From NCBI GenBank assembly GCA_037384645.1, contig JARRNT010000018.1, forward strand, positions 59,726-123,725: a DNA stretch of 64,000 nucleotides, in the 5' to 3' direction. Below, in pieces: positions 49,901-57,440 of the stretch. Under the pieces are notes generated by a model that ran no database searches, was not told the origin of the DNA, and was given only the letters and a program-made list of their open reading frames with translations. Each line of letters opens with the position of its first letter. The stretch's first letter is position 1. This DNA is from RI-92 sp037384645 (lineage in GTDB: Bacteria; Pseudomonadota; Gammaproteobacteria; UBA6429; Thiohalophilaceae). A program made the position numbers and the translations under genes.

Positions 49901-50634
49901 TACCAGACCATTCCGTACAGCATGACAAAAATTATCGGTGTCAGCGATGCCAGCGCGATGAGTCCGAACCCCTCGATCATGGGATTGCGCCCCTTGATAC
50001 TCGAAGCGAGGCCTACCCCCAGCGCTGTAACCAGGGGGACGGTAATGGTTGAGGTGGTAACGCCACCGGAATCATAGGCGATACCGATAATGGATTCAGG
50101 CGCAAAACCGGTAATGACGACCACGATCAGATAACCGCCGATGATGAGATAATGAATTGGCCAGCCGCGCAGGATCCGCAGGACGCCGACCACAATGGCC
50201 AGTCCCACGGAAAACGCCACGGTGAGGCGTAAGCCATAGGCAAAATTTTCGCGACTGGCCACGTTGTCGGCAATATGTCCCGCCCCGGCGACCAGGGCGG
50301 CCGCCTTTTGCGCGACCGAGATCAGGGCCGGTTCCGCGATAGTCGTGCCAAATCCCAGCAGGAAGGCAAACAATAATAACCAGAACAGGCTGCCCCGGCG
50401 GGCAAAGGCGTGGGCCATATCATCACCAATGGGAAACAGAGCTGTCTCCAGGCCCCGGACAAATAATGACAGACCGACCACGACCAGCACCATCCCCTCG
50501 ATGATTTGTCGGAAATCAGGTATAGCCTGTCGCAGGACGAGTAACTGGAAAAATGCAATCACTGCAATGATCGGCAGCAGGTCCCGTAGACTCGAGGTGA
50601 GCGTTTTAAAAAGTGTGAATATCAGTGCCTTCAT
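49900..50634 (-). CDS. DUF1538 membrane protein (first subunit)
   Basis: A 244-residue polytopic membrane protein, paralogous to the following gene. It shares LLPIIAVIAFFQLLVLRQAIP at the start, GFGTTIAEPALISVAQKAA near residue 94 and IAYDSGGVTTSTITVPLVTALGVGLA near 177. About seven membrane helices are expected. The conserved Glu and Asp residues inside these helical blocks could carry protons or bind cations. It is the first gene of a coupled operon (DUF1538 x2, P-II, CBS, thioredoxin-like, ampD, ampE). The region before it, shared with divergent nadC, should hold the promoter. Confidence 0.85.
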   Translation of the reverse strand: MKALIFTLFKTLTSSLRDLLPIIAVIAFFQLLVLRQAIPDFRQIIEGMVLVVVGLSLFVRGLETALFPIGDDMAHAFARRGSLFWLLLFAFLLGFGTTIAEPALISVAQKAAALVAGAGHIADNVASRENFAYGLRLTVAFSVGLAIVVGVLRILRGWPIHYLIIGGYLIVVVITGFAPESIIGIAYDSGGVTTSTITVPLVTALGVGLASSIKGRNPMIEGFGLIALASLTPIIFVMLYGMVW

Positions 50635-50761
50635 GTCATCCTGTTTCAGATAAAAAGCAGGCAGGCCGGGCCAGGTCAGAATCTGATATTATCGCGCCAC
50701 CTTATGCACCTCAAATATATATAAGCAGACACTGATAGGAAGCTCAGAACGGAAACACATC

Positions 50762-51607
50762 ATGATTCAGATACCCCGGGATTACATTCACCGCCAGGTC
50801 CGCGAGGCACTGGCAGAAGACATCGGCAGTGGTGACGTTACCGCGGCCCTGCTGGATCCGCAACAGCTAGCTGATGCCAGGGTGATCAGTCGTGAAAACG
50901 GCGTACTCTGTGGCTGCGCCTGGTTTGACGAAGTATTTCATCAGCTGGATAGCCGTATCCACATTGACTGGCTGGCGCATGATGGCGATACGGTCACTGC
51001 GGACCAGGCACTCTGCCGATTACACGGTCCAGCCCACTTGTTACTGACGGGTGAGCGCACGGCCCTGAATTTTCTGCAAAGCCTCTCCGGCACAGCGAGC
51101 ATCACCCGCCGTTACGTCCAGGCGATGGGCGATTCGCCGACCCGCCTGCTCGATACACGCAAGACAATACCGGGACTGCGCCTGGCGCAAAAATATGCCG
51201 TCGCCTGTGGTGGCGGCCACAACCATCGCCTTGGTCTCTACGATATGGTCCTGATCAAGGAAAATCACATTACCGCCTGTGGTTCAATCCAGGCAGCGAT
51301 ACAAAGCGCAATGCAACGCTTTCCGGCGTTACCGGTTGAAGTGGAAGTTGAAAACCTGGACGAACTGCAGCAGGCGATTGCCGCCGGTGCCCATCGCATT
51401 CTGCTGGATAATTTCAGTCCGGCCATGCTCGATCAGGCAGTCAGGATAAACGCCGGACGCACGGAACTGGAAATCTCCGGCAACGTGACACTCGATAACA
51501 TTGCTGAACTTGCCGCGTTTGGCGTTAATTATATCTCCACCGGTGCCATCACCAAGCATGTAAAGGCACTGGATTTATCCATGCGCATCACAGCCATCGA
51601 GCAATAA
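50762..51607 (+). CDS. nadC: Nicotinate-nucleotide pyrophosphorylase (carboxylating)
   Basis: A 281-residue quinolinate phosphoribosyltransferase, making nicotinate mononucleotide from quinolinate and PRPP in NAD synthesis. EDIGSGDVTAALL near residue 19, LNFLQSLSGTA near 102, DTRKTIPGLRLAQKYAV near 136, VEVENLDELQQAI near 196 and DNFSP near 217 are family landmarks. Length is normal. It is divergent from the DUF1538 operon and convergent with the next gene, ending 8 bp from its stop codon. Confidence 0.95.
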   Translation: MIQIPRDYIHRQVREALAEDIGSGDVTAALLDPQQLADARVISRENGVLCGCAWFDEVFHQLDSRIHIDWLAHDGDTVTADQALCRLHGPAHLLLTGERTALNFLQSLSGTASITRRYVQAMGDSPTRLLDTRKTIPGLRLAQKYAVACGGGHNHRLGLYDMVLIKENHITACGSIQAAIQSAMQRFPALPVEVEVENLDELQQAIAAGAHRILLDNFSPAMLDQAVRINAGRTELEISGNVTLDNIAELAAFGVNYISTGAITKHVKALDLSMRITAIEQ

Positions 51608-51615
51608 CAACTGAT

Positions 51616-53298
51616 TTACAGGCCCGGCGAACTCAGCTCATAAACAATGAAATCCTGTTTGGTCAGCAAGGCGTTACCCAGCCGCGCAGGCACACGCTTA
51701 TTATCCTCGCGCAACAGGCGCAGGGGCTGGCCATTGATAAATTCGTAATCATGCCGCGCAACCAGGCACCACTTGTTATCGAGCGTTTTAAAAATAATGA
51801 CGCCCTTACCCGTTTTGTTTTCATTGTCCTGGACAATGGCGTCTTCCGCATGGCTCGACAAACGCACAATCGCCACTTCGATTTGCTGATCACTGGGACG
51901 ATTGATACGGGACACATAACCCAGTAGTGGCCGCTTGACCTCTGCATTGGGTATGAACGCCACCAGCGAACCAATCTGTATTGGCACTGTAAAACTCGAT
52001 TCGCGGCTGATGACCAGTAAACCGCCCGTGCTGAAATTAGCGATTTCCCAGCGCGAGCGGTTGGGCGAACCCGATGCATCAGCTGATATGCCCTCGGAAA
52101 AACCTGCAAGCGTATCCATGAATGTCCGGGACTCGGCGATATTCCTCATATCCTTCGATGCCAGGTCCATTAACAGTTGATAGACATCCTTGAAACCGAA
52201 GTAGATCCGGATGTTTTCATGGCCAAAGGCGGCATGGCGCTTTTGTTTGCGCTCACGCGGACGCAGACCGAACAACATTGACTCCAGGAACGGAAACCGC
52301 TCGATGACCTCCAGTTCGAGCAAGGGACGACTGAGTTTGTCCGCCTCGAAACGGCCGATAAACTTCATTTTTGCCAGCTCTTCGTAATCCTTGACCAGGC
52401 GGTTATACAGGTTCGGATATTCGATACATATCCTCGGCTCGGGCATGTGTTTCTCGCGCTGAAATACCGGTGGCCCCTTGTTCTCGATATGGGTTATCAG
52501 GCAGCCCGGCACGACTTCCTGGCCGGAATCCGGTTCGATCACGATGGCGTTTTCATCCATGTCCAGATAGGCATCCGGCGCATGGAACAGGCGAGTGGAC
52601 CAGCTGGGTGCGTCGACCAGGCCAAATAACTGAATGGATAAATATAGTTTACTGGCCGAGCTTTCCTGTGCCGGTTTACCTACGCGGGCCGGCCGGGGAG
52701 AAAACCCCAGGGTCCCCAGCAGGGTAATCGGCTCCTCGGTATCACCATGCGCCAACAGGGAGAAAAATGCCCGGTTGATGTTAAGCCAGGTCGTGGGCGG
52801 CAGTTTCTGGTGGCGCAGACCGCGAAAGCGTTGTTCCATACGTGCCAGTTCGAGAATCCGGCCACCTGTCTCAATAAGTTCATCGCGCACTCGCCGGTAG
52901 GCGCTGGACTTGGCGCTGTACAAGGCCTGAAACAAATGTTTATACGCCTGCGCCGACTGGTCGCAGATATCGACACAGGCCAGTATGGCTTCACGCCGGT
53001 CATTGCTTTCCGGCAGACTAATCACCTTGCTTTGATATTGCTGATAATGGCGCAGCATGGTGGGATAAATCGTGCCGAGGACATGGCGCACCAGCTCGAC
53101 ACGTTTATCCGGCTTCAGGCTGAAACGGTTAAGCTGACCGGCCAGATTAGCCGCTTCCCGCAATTGCCGAATACTATAGGCCTTGAGATCCTCGAGTTTG
53201 TTAGTAATCGTCTGTTTATTGAGGATCTGCTTGGGCGCCAGGAGCGCCCCCCTGGATTTGGCGCGGATAGCTTTGGCAGTATTGTCGATATTCGGCAT
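51616..53298 (-). CDS. Large protein of unknown function with PilZ-like C-terminus
   Basis: A 560-residue soluble protein without signal peptide. Residues 1-200 are mostly helical (with NRFSLKPDKRVELVRHVL and LIETGGRILELARMEQRFRG). The centre contains short predicted strands and an FGFKDVYQLLMDL segment. Residues about 415-510 (RWEIANFSTGGLLVISRES, IQIGSLVAFIP, LGYVSRINR) resemble a PilZ-type beta-barrel, though the RxxxR start is not clear. If correct it might bind cyclic-di-GMP, which would match the HD-GYP enzyme at 22.5 kb. I do not recognise the whole protein. It stands alone, convergent with nadC. Confidence 0.6.
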   Translation of the reverse strand: MPNIDNTAKAIRAKSRGALLAPKQILNKQTITNKLEDLKAYSIRQLREAANLAGQLNRFSLKPDKRVELVRHVLGTIYPTMLRHYQQYQSKVISLPESNDRREAILACVDICDQSAQAYKHLFQALYSAKSSAYRRVRDELIETGGRILELARMEQRFRGLRHQKLPPTTWLNINRAFFSLLAHGDTEEPITLLGTLGFSPRPARVGKPAQESSASKLYLSIQLFGLVDAPSWSTRLFHAPDAYLDMDENAIVIEPDSGQEVVPGCLITHIENKGPPVFQREKHMPEPRICIEYPNLYNRLVKDYEELAKMKFIGRFEADKLSRPLLELEVIERFPFLESMLFGLRPRERKQKRHAAFGHENIRIYFGFKDVYQLLMDLASKDMRNIAESRTFMDTLAGFSEGISADASGSPNRSRWEIANFSTGGLLVISRESSFTVPIQIGSLVAFIPNAEVKRPLLGYVSRINRPSDQQIEVAIVRLSSHAEDAIVQDNENKTGKGVIIFKTLDNKWCLVARHDYEFINGQPLRLLREDNKRVPARLGNALLTKQDFIVYELSSPGL

Positions 53299-53533
53299 CT
53301 CGAATATTCCGGCGGGCTAATATCATTACTGATTGTATTTATACAGTTTATCTCATAATGACGATTTGGGGAGCAGCCGATTTGCCAGTGATGGCCCCCA
53401 AAGGAAGAAGTCGGTCGCGCCGCAAACGTGATAGCTCCGCCGGATCCATAAAAATTATCGGCCTGCGATCGTGTCAATATGGAAGATTGAGCCACGCCCG
53501 TCACATCTCACGCAGAACTCGGGTATCCCCCGA

Positions 53534-53555
53534 GGAATAAAGGCCATGTTGGCCT
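53534..53555 (-). terminator. Possible terminator after tRNA-Thr
   Basis: AGGCCA-TGT-TGGCCT (53541-53555) is a perfect six-base stem. On the minus strand it is followed by TTTATT. It lies about 50 bp beyond the tRNA 3' end. The rest of the 300 bp between the tRNA and the 560-residue protein gene holds no gene I can see. Confidence 0.45.
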
Positions 53556-53602
53556 CCATTCCTGGCTGACCCGTTTAGCAATAACGAGAAATCAGGGTTG
53601 TC

Positions 53603-53678
53603 TGGTGCCGGAAAGAGGATTCGAACCTCCGACCCACGCATTACGAATGCGTTGCTCTGCCAGCTGAGCTATTCCGGC
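53603..53678 (-). tRNA. tRNA-Thr (anticodon CGT)
   Basis: On the minus strand a full cloverleaf begins GCCGGAATAGCTCAGCTGGC. The acceptor stem GCCGGAA pairs with TTCCGGC, the anticodon stem is ACGCA/TGCGT around the loop TTCGTAA (anticodon CGT, reading ACG threonine codons), and the T-arm is CGGAGGTTCGAATCCTC(T). The 3' CCA is encoded. Confidence 0.95.
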
Positions 53679-53755
53679 AGGGAATTTTCAGGGCGCAAAG
53701 TATACTGAAAATTGATAGTGAAATGCGAAGAATTCGGCCTCGGGGCAGCGAAAGT

Positions 53756-54178
53756 TTAGTGCGCTTGCCGAATCCGAATGATAACGTCCACGCCCTCTGC
53801 GACAGTGCCTTCCGGCAAGGTGGGCAGACTGGCGATTTCCACGGCGGCGGGGTCGATATCCATCAGTTGCCCGGTATCGGCATTATAGAAATGGTGATGG
53901 GCGGTGGTGTTGGAATCGTAGAAAACCTTGGTCGGGTCCACAATCACTTCCCGTACCAGCCCAGTTTTGGCAAACAGCCCCAGGGTGTTATAAACCGTGG
54001 CCTTGGAGACCCGCGGGCTACTCTCGTTGACCAGTGCCAGCACCTGATCCGCAGACATATGCTGATCCCGGACAAACAGGATGGCCGCGATCTCGACCCG
54101 CTGTTGCGTCGGGGTGACCCCCGCGGCCTTGAGACGCTCAATCAACTGGCCCCGATACTGGTGGTTTTCTGTACTCAC
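53756..54178 (-). CDS. Fur-family transcriptional regulator (PerR/Fur-like)
   Basis: A 140-residue regulator. The winged helix contains LKAAGVTPTQQRVEIAAIL near residue 16 and RVSKATVYNTLGLFAKTGLV near 57. The dimerisation half has the metal-binding HHHFYNADTGQLMDID near 97, but there is no C-terminal Cys-x-x-Cys zinc site. The gene begins with GTG at 54178; the frame also permits TTG at 54208, but that would lie within the palindrome at 54200-54216. Metal or peroxide sensing is likely, the exact signal unknown. No obvious regulated partner sits beside it. Confidence 0.88.
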   Translation of the reverse strand: MSTENHQYRGQLIERLKAAGVTPTQQRVEIAAILFVRDQHMSADQVLALVNESSPRVSKATVYNTLGLFAKTGLVREVIVDPTKVFYDSNTTAHHHFYNADTGQLMDIDPAAVEIASLPTLPEGTVAEGVDVIIRIRQAH

Positions 54179-54199
54179 AGCCAAAGTATAGCCAAGAAC

Positions 54200-54216
54200 T
54201 TTAGACAAAGTCTAGA
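54200..54216. promoter_or_regulatory. Probable autoregulatory operator of the Fur-family gene
   Basis: TTTAGAC-AAA-GTCTAGA is a dyad with six of seven arm bases paired, ending 22 bp before the GTG start. Size and place fit a Fur/PerR/Irr-class box. This supports the GTG over the upstream TTG start. Confidence 0.55.
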
Positions 54217-54242
54217 AAAAGCCCTTCTGTCAGTCCATGCGT

Positions 54243-55325
54243 TCAGCTGATGTCCAGCCCATAGGGTGACGGATCCAGGATAGCTGGACGCTCCAGCAGC
54301 ATATCCGCGAGCAGGTGGGCGGACGCCAGACCCAGGACGACGCCATTTCGGAAATGTCCCGTGTTCAGATACAGGCCTGCTATGCCCGGGACCTGACATA
54401 TATCAGGTATACCGGTCGGACTGCCCGGGCGCAATCCGGCCCACTGGGTTTCGATGGGCACATCAGCCAGGACAGGAAACAGGTCCGTTGCAAACCGGGC
54501 CAGGTCGCTTCGGGCATCCTGGGTCGTGGATTTATCGAAATCCACCTCCTCCAGCGTACTCCCAACCACCACCCGACCGTCCTGCCGGGGTATCAAATAC
54601 TGCCCCTGATACAGATTGATATGCCGGACCTGGCCTGGCTGACCGTGGTACAGGATCATCTGGCCACGAACCGGGCGTACCGGCAACTCCATCCCCAGGC
54701 TGGACACCAGGCGTGCACTCCAGGCGCCACTGGCAATCACCACCCGGTCAGCGTCCAGACTGCCCTTTTCTGTCTCGACCCGGGTTACCGCAGTACCGCG
54801 CAGGGTCACACCGGTGACCCGGGTGGATGCATGCAATGCCACACCCGCACGCTGGCAGGCCTTGGCGAGACTCTTAACCAGACGAGGATTGCGGATTTGG
54901 GCCAGACCGGGAAACCATAAGGCCTGCGGCCCTGGACAGCGCAGGCCGGGTTCCAGCTCGGCACTTTCCTTGCGGGCGATAACCTCGCACGGCATGCCAT
55001 AATCCGCCGCCCAGCTTTGCGCGGCTTCATGTTCGTTTTGATCCAGTATCAATAAGCCACTGGGCGTCCATTCCGGATCGATCCCGCTTTCCTGCAGCAG
55101 TTCTTTTGCCAGGGCCGGATAATGCTGCTGACTCCAGTGTGCCAGTCGGTTCACCGGTTCGGGATAACGCCAGGGATACAACGGAGACAGAATCCCGCCG
55201 CCGGCCCATGACGCTTCCCCGCCTATTTCACCCTGCTCAACAACGATAACGTCCTGGCCACTTCGCGCCAGTTCCCTCGCTGTCAATAAGCCAATGAGTC
55301 CACCACCGATGATCACAATTCGCAT
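54243..55325 (-). CDS. thiO: Glycine oxidase ThiO
   Basis: A 360-residue FAD-dependent oxidase. The dinucleotide motif is MRIVIIGGGLIGLLTARELA at the N-terminus, ASWAGGGILSPLYPWRYP near 43 is typical of ThiO, and the C-terminal GLYLNTGHFRNGVVLGLASAHLLADML completes the FAD site. It oxidises glycine to the imine used for the thiazole of thiamine. The start is placed at 55325, where the FAD motif begins; 27 more codons upstream are open but unlike the family. It follows ispH by about 117 bp. No other thi gene or TPP riboswitch is nearby. Confidence 0.9.
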   Translation of the reverse strand: MRIVIIGGGLIGLLTARELARSGQDVIVVEQGEIGGEASWAGGGILSPLYPWRYPEPVNRLAHWSQQHYPALAKELLQESGIDPEWTPSGLLILDQNEHEAAQSWAADYGMPCEVIARKESAELEPGLRCPGPQALWFPGLAQIRNPRLVKSLAKACQRAGVALHASTRVTGVTLRGTAVTRVETEKGSLDADRVVIASGAWSARLVSSLGMELPVRPVRGQMILYHGQPGQVRHINLYQGQYLIPRQDGRVVVGSTLEEVDFDKSTTQDARSDLARFATDLFPVLADVPIETQWAGLRPGSPTGIPDICQVPGIAGLYLNTGHFRNGVVLGLASAHLLADMLLERPAILDPSPYGLDIS

Positions 55326-55442
55326 TTTTAAACATCCCATCAAAAATGAGCCCGAATGCCACTCGATCAATCTGGATAATTTCGTTCGGAAACCATACCG
55401 CTGCAAGTCGTAGATCCAGGCAGGAAAACAACCCGATTATCA

Positions 55443-56393
55443 CTACTGTTGAGGCAACTCACCCTGCAGGGCTTTTGGCAGGGAAAACACGACCCGCTCT
55501 TCCCGGGTAATTGATTCGCCTTTCAAATGGATGCCCCATAGTTCCAGCTGCTTTATGACTTTTCCAACCAGTACTTCCGGTGCCGACGCCCCGGCGGTCA
55601 GCCCGATACGCTGCTTGCCGGTGAACCAGTCACGCTGCATGTGTTTTTCGTCGTCAATCAGATAGGCCGGCGTACCCAGGCGCTCGGCCACCTCGCGCAG
55701 GCGGTTGGAGTTTGAACTGTTTGGCGAGCCAACTACCAGCACCACATCACAATCCCGGGCAATCTGCTTGACCGCATCCTGCCGATTCTGGGTGGCATAG
55801 CAGATGTCATCCTTTTTCGGCCCCCGTATGTCTGGAAAGCGGGCACGCAGGGCATCAATAATCGCCGCCGTATCATCCATGGATAAGGTGGTCTGGGTAA
55901 CGAAACAGATCTGTTCCGGTTTCGAAACCTGCAATGCCGCAACATCGTCGATCGTCTCCACCAGGTACATCCTGCCACCGTATTGTGTATCAAACTGGCC
56001 CATGGTGCCTTCCACTTCCGGGTGACCGTGGTGGCCGATCAGGATGCACTCAAGCCCGTCCCGCGCATAGCGGGTCACTTCCAGATGCACCTTGGTCACC
56101 AGGGGACAGGTTGCGTCAAAGACCTTGAGCCCACGGTGTTCGGCTTCCTGCTGCACGGCCCTGGATACCCCATGGGCACTGAAGATCACGGTCGCCCCAT
56201 CGGGCACCTGGTCAAGCTCATCCACAAAGACCGCACCTTTGTCACGCAAGCCATCGACGACAAACCTGTTATGCACGACCTCGTGGCGCACATAGATCGG
56301 TGCCCCGAACAATTGCAGGGCCCGATCGACAATCTCGATAGCCCGGTCGACCCCGGCACAAAAACCACGTGGACTGGCAAGAATCACTTCCAT
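55443..56393 (-). CDS. ispH: 4-hydroxy-3-methylbut-2-enyl diphosphate reductase
   Basis: A 316-residue iron-sulfur enzyme, last step of the MEP isoprenoid pathway, giving IPP and DMAPP. The three cluster cysteines lie in ASPRGFCAGVDRAIEIV near residue 12, VFDATCPLVTKVH near 95 and DDICYATQNRQDAV near 196, and VGSPNSSNSNRL near 222 contacts diphosphate. Length matches E. coli IspH. The start shares a TGATG with the fkpB stop, so translation is coupled. The order lspA-fkpB-ispH is the same as in E. coli. Confidence 0.97.
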   Translation of the reverse strand: MEVILASPRGFCAGVDRAIEIVDRALQLFGAPIYVRHEVVHNRFVVDGLRDKGAVFVDELDQVPDGATVIFSAHGVSRAVQQEAEHRGLKVFDATCPLVTKVHLEVTRYARDGLECILIGHHGHPEVEGTMGQFDTQYGGRMYLVETIDDVAALQVSKPEQICFVTQTTLSMDDTAAIIDALRARFPDIRGPKKDDICYATQNRQDAVKQIARDCDVVLVVGSPNSSNSNRLREVAERLGTPAYLIDDEKHMQRDWFTGKQRIGLTAGASAPEVLVGKVIKQLELWGIHLKGESITREERVVFSLPKALQGELPQQ

Positions 56394-56866
56394 CAGGCGC
56401 CACCTTCTGAGGCGCCGGCAGGTGGTTTGATGTCAACAATTTCGACTTCGAAGATCACGTCATGCCCGGCCAGGGGATGATTGAAATCCACCAGCACGTC
56501 GTCATCTTTCACTTCCCGAATCAGGCCGGGAATCTCCTGGCCCGATGGCGTACTGAATGCCATCACCGTACCCACCTCCACTGGCAGCTCCGGCGCAAAC
56601 TCGTTACGCGGCATGGTGTATACATTCTCCGGGTCAGCAAAGCCAAATGCATGCAGGGGGTCCAGTTCAACCGTCTGCTTGTCGCCGGCCTTGAGACCAT
56701 ACAAAGCCATTTCCAGCCCCTGCACCATGCTGCCCTCGCCCATCACAAATGTCAGGGGTTCGCCAGGTTCACTGGCATCGGCAACATAACCGTCGGTAAA
56801 ACGCAGGCTGAAATGCATGGTGACCCGGCTGCCCGGGCCGATGGTAATCTGCTCCACATCAGCCAT
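56393..56866 (-). CDS. fkpB: FKBP-type peptidyl-prolyl isomerase (SlpA/FkpB)
   Basis: A 157-residue FKBP of the SlyD/FkpB class. ITIGPGSRVTMHFSLRF near residue 6, PLTFVMGEGSMVQGLEMALYGLKAGDK near 35-61 and the C-terminal VLVDFNHPLAGHDVIFEVEI are conserved parts of FKBP core and inserted flap domain. There is no histidine-rich tail as in SlyD. It helps protein folding in the cytoplasm. The start at 56866 is supported by GGAGG upstream; it overlaps the lspA end by eight bases. Confidence 0.92.
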   Translation of the reverse strand: MADVEQITIGPGSRVTMHFSLRFTDGYVADASEPGEPLTFVMGEGSMVQGLEMALYGLKAGDKQTVELDPLHAFGFADPENVYTMPRNEFAPELPVEVGTVMAFSTPSGQEIPGLIREVKDDDVLVDFNHPLAGHDVIFEVEIVDIKPPAGASEGGA

Positions 56867-57440
56867 GATGAGTCCTCCGTTTTTCTGCTCCACCCTGGCG
56901 TTGTCTGCGCATGCCGAAGACACCATCCAGCAGCAACACGGCGACGCCGATCGTGATCGCCGAGTCGGCAATATTGAAGGTCGGCCAGATACATTGCGCG
57001 CCATGGGCAGACACCAGGGGACTGAACCCGGGCAAACAACGCTGCCCCGGATAATAGAACTGGATAAAATCGATAACGTAACCGAAGACGACGCGATCAA
57101 GCACATTGCCTAGCGCCCCGCCCAGGATAAATGCCAGGCCGATGGCCAGGCCACGTTCATGTGGCTTTAATTTCCGTAACCACAGAATGAGCCCGATGCT
57201 CACGATCAGGGCAATCAGGGTAAACAGCCAGCGTTGCCAGCCGCCGGCCGCACTCAGGAAGCTGAACGCCGCGCCCGGGTTATGCGCCAGATAGATATTC
57301 AACATCGGCATGACCCTGATGACCTCGAACATTTGCAGGCTGTGACTGACCCATTGTTTGCTGACCTGGTCGATAAGAACAACCAGTGCCGTTATCCACA
57401 GCCACTTCAGCATCGAGTCACTGTTGAAAATCCTGCTCAT
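56859..57440 (-). CDS. lspA: Lipoprotein signal peptidase (signal peptidase II)
   Basis: A 193-residue membrane aspartyl protease with four helices. The catalytic aspartates are in GALGNVLDRVVFGYVIDFI near 115 and FNIADSAITIGV near 155. LVVLIDQVSKQWV near 20 and NPGAAFSFL near 54 are also conserved. It cuts prolipoprotein signal peptides, such as those of the Slp and OmpA-type lipoproteins in this window. The first methionine is followed by another at residue 10, which may be the real start. It overlaps ileS by four bases. Confidence 0.95.
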   Translation of the reverse strand: MSRIFNSDSMLKWLWITALVVLIDQVSKQWVSHSLQMFEVIRVMPMLNIYLAHNPGAAFSFLSAAGGWQRWLFTLIALIVSIGLILWLRKLKPHERGLAIGLAFILGGALGNVLDRVVFGYVIDFIQFYYPGQRCLPGFSPLVSAHGAQCIWPTFNIADSAITIGVAVLLLDGVFGMRRQRQGGAEKRRTHHG

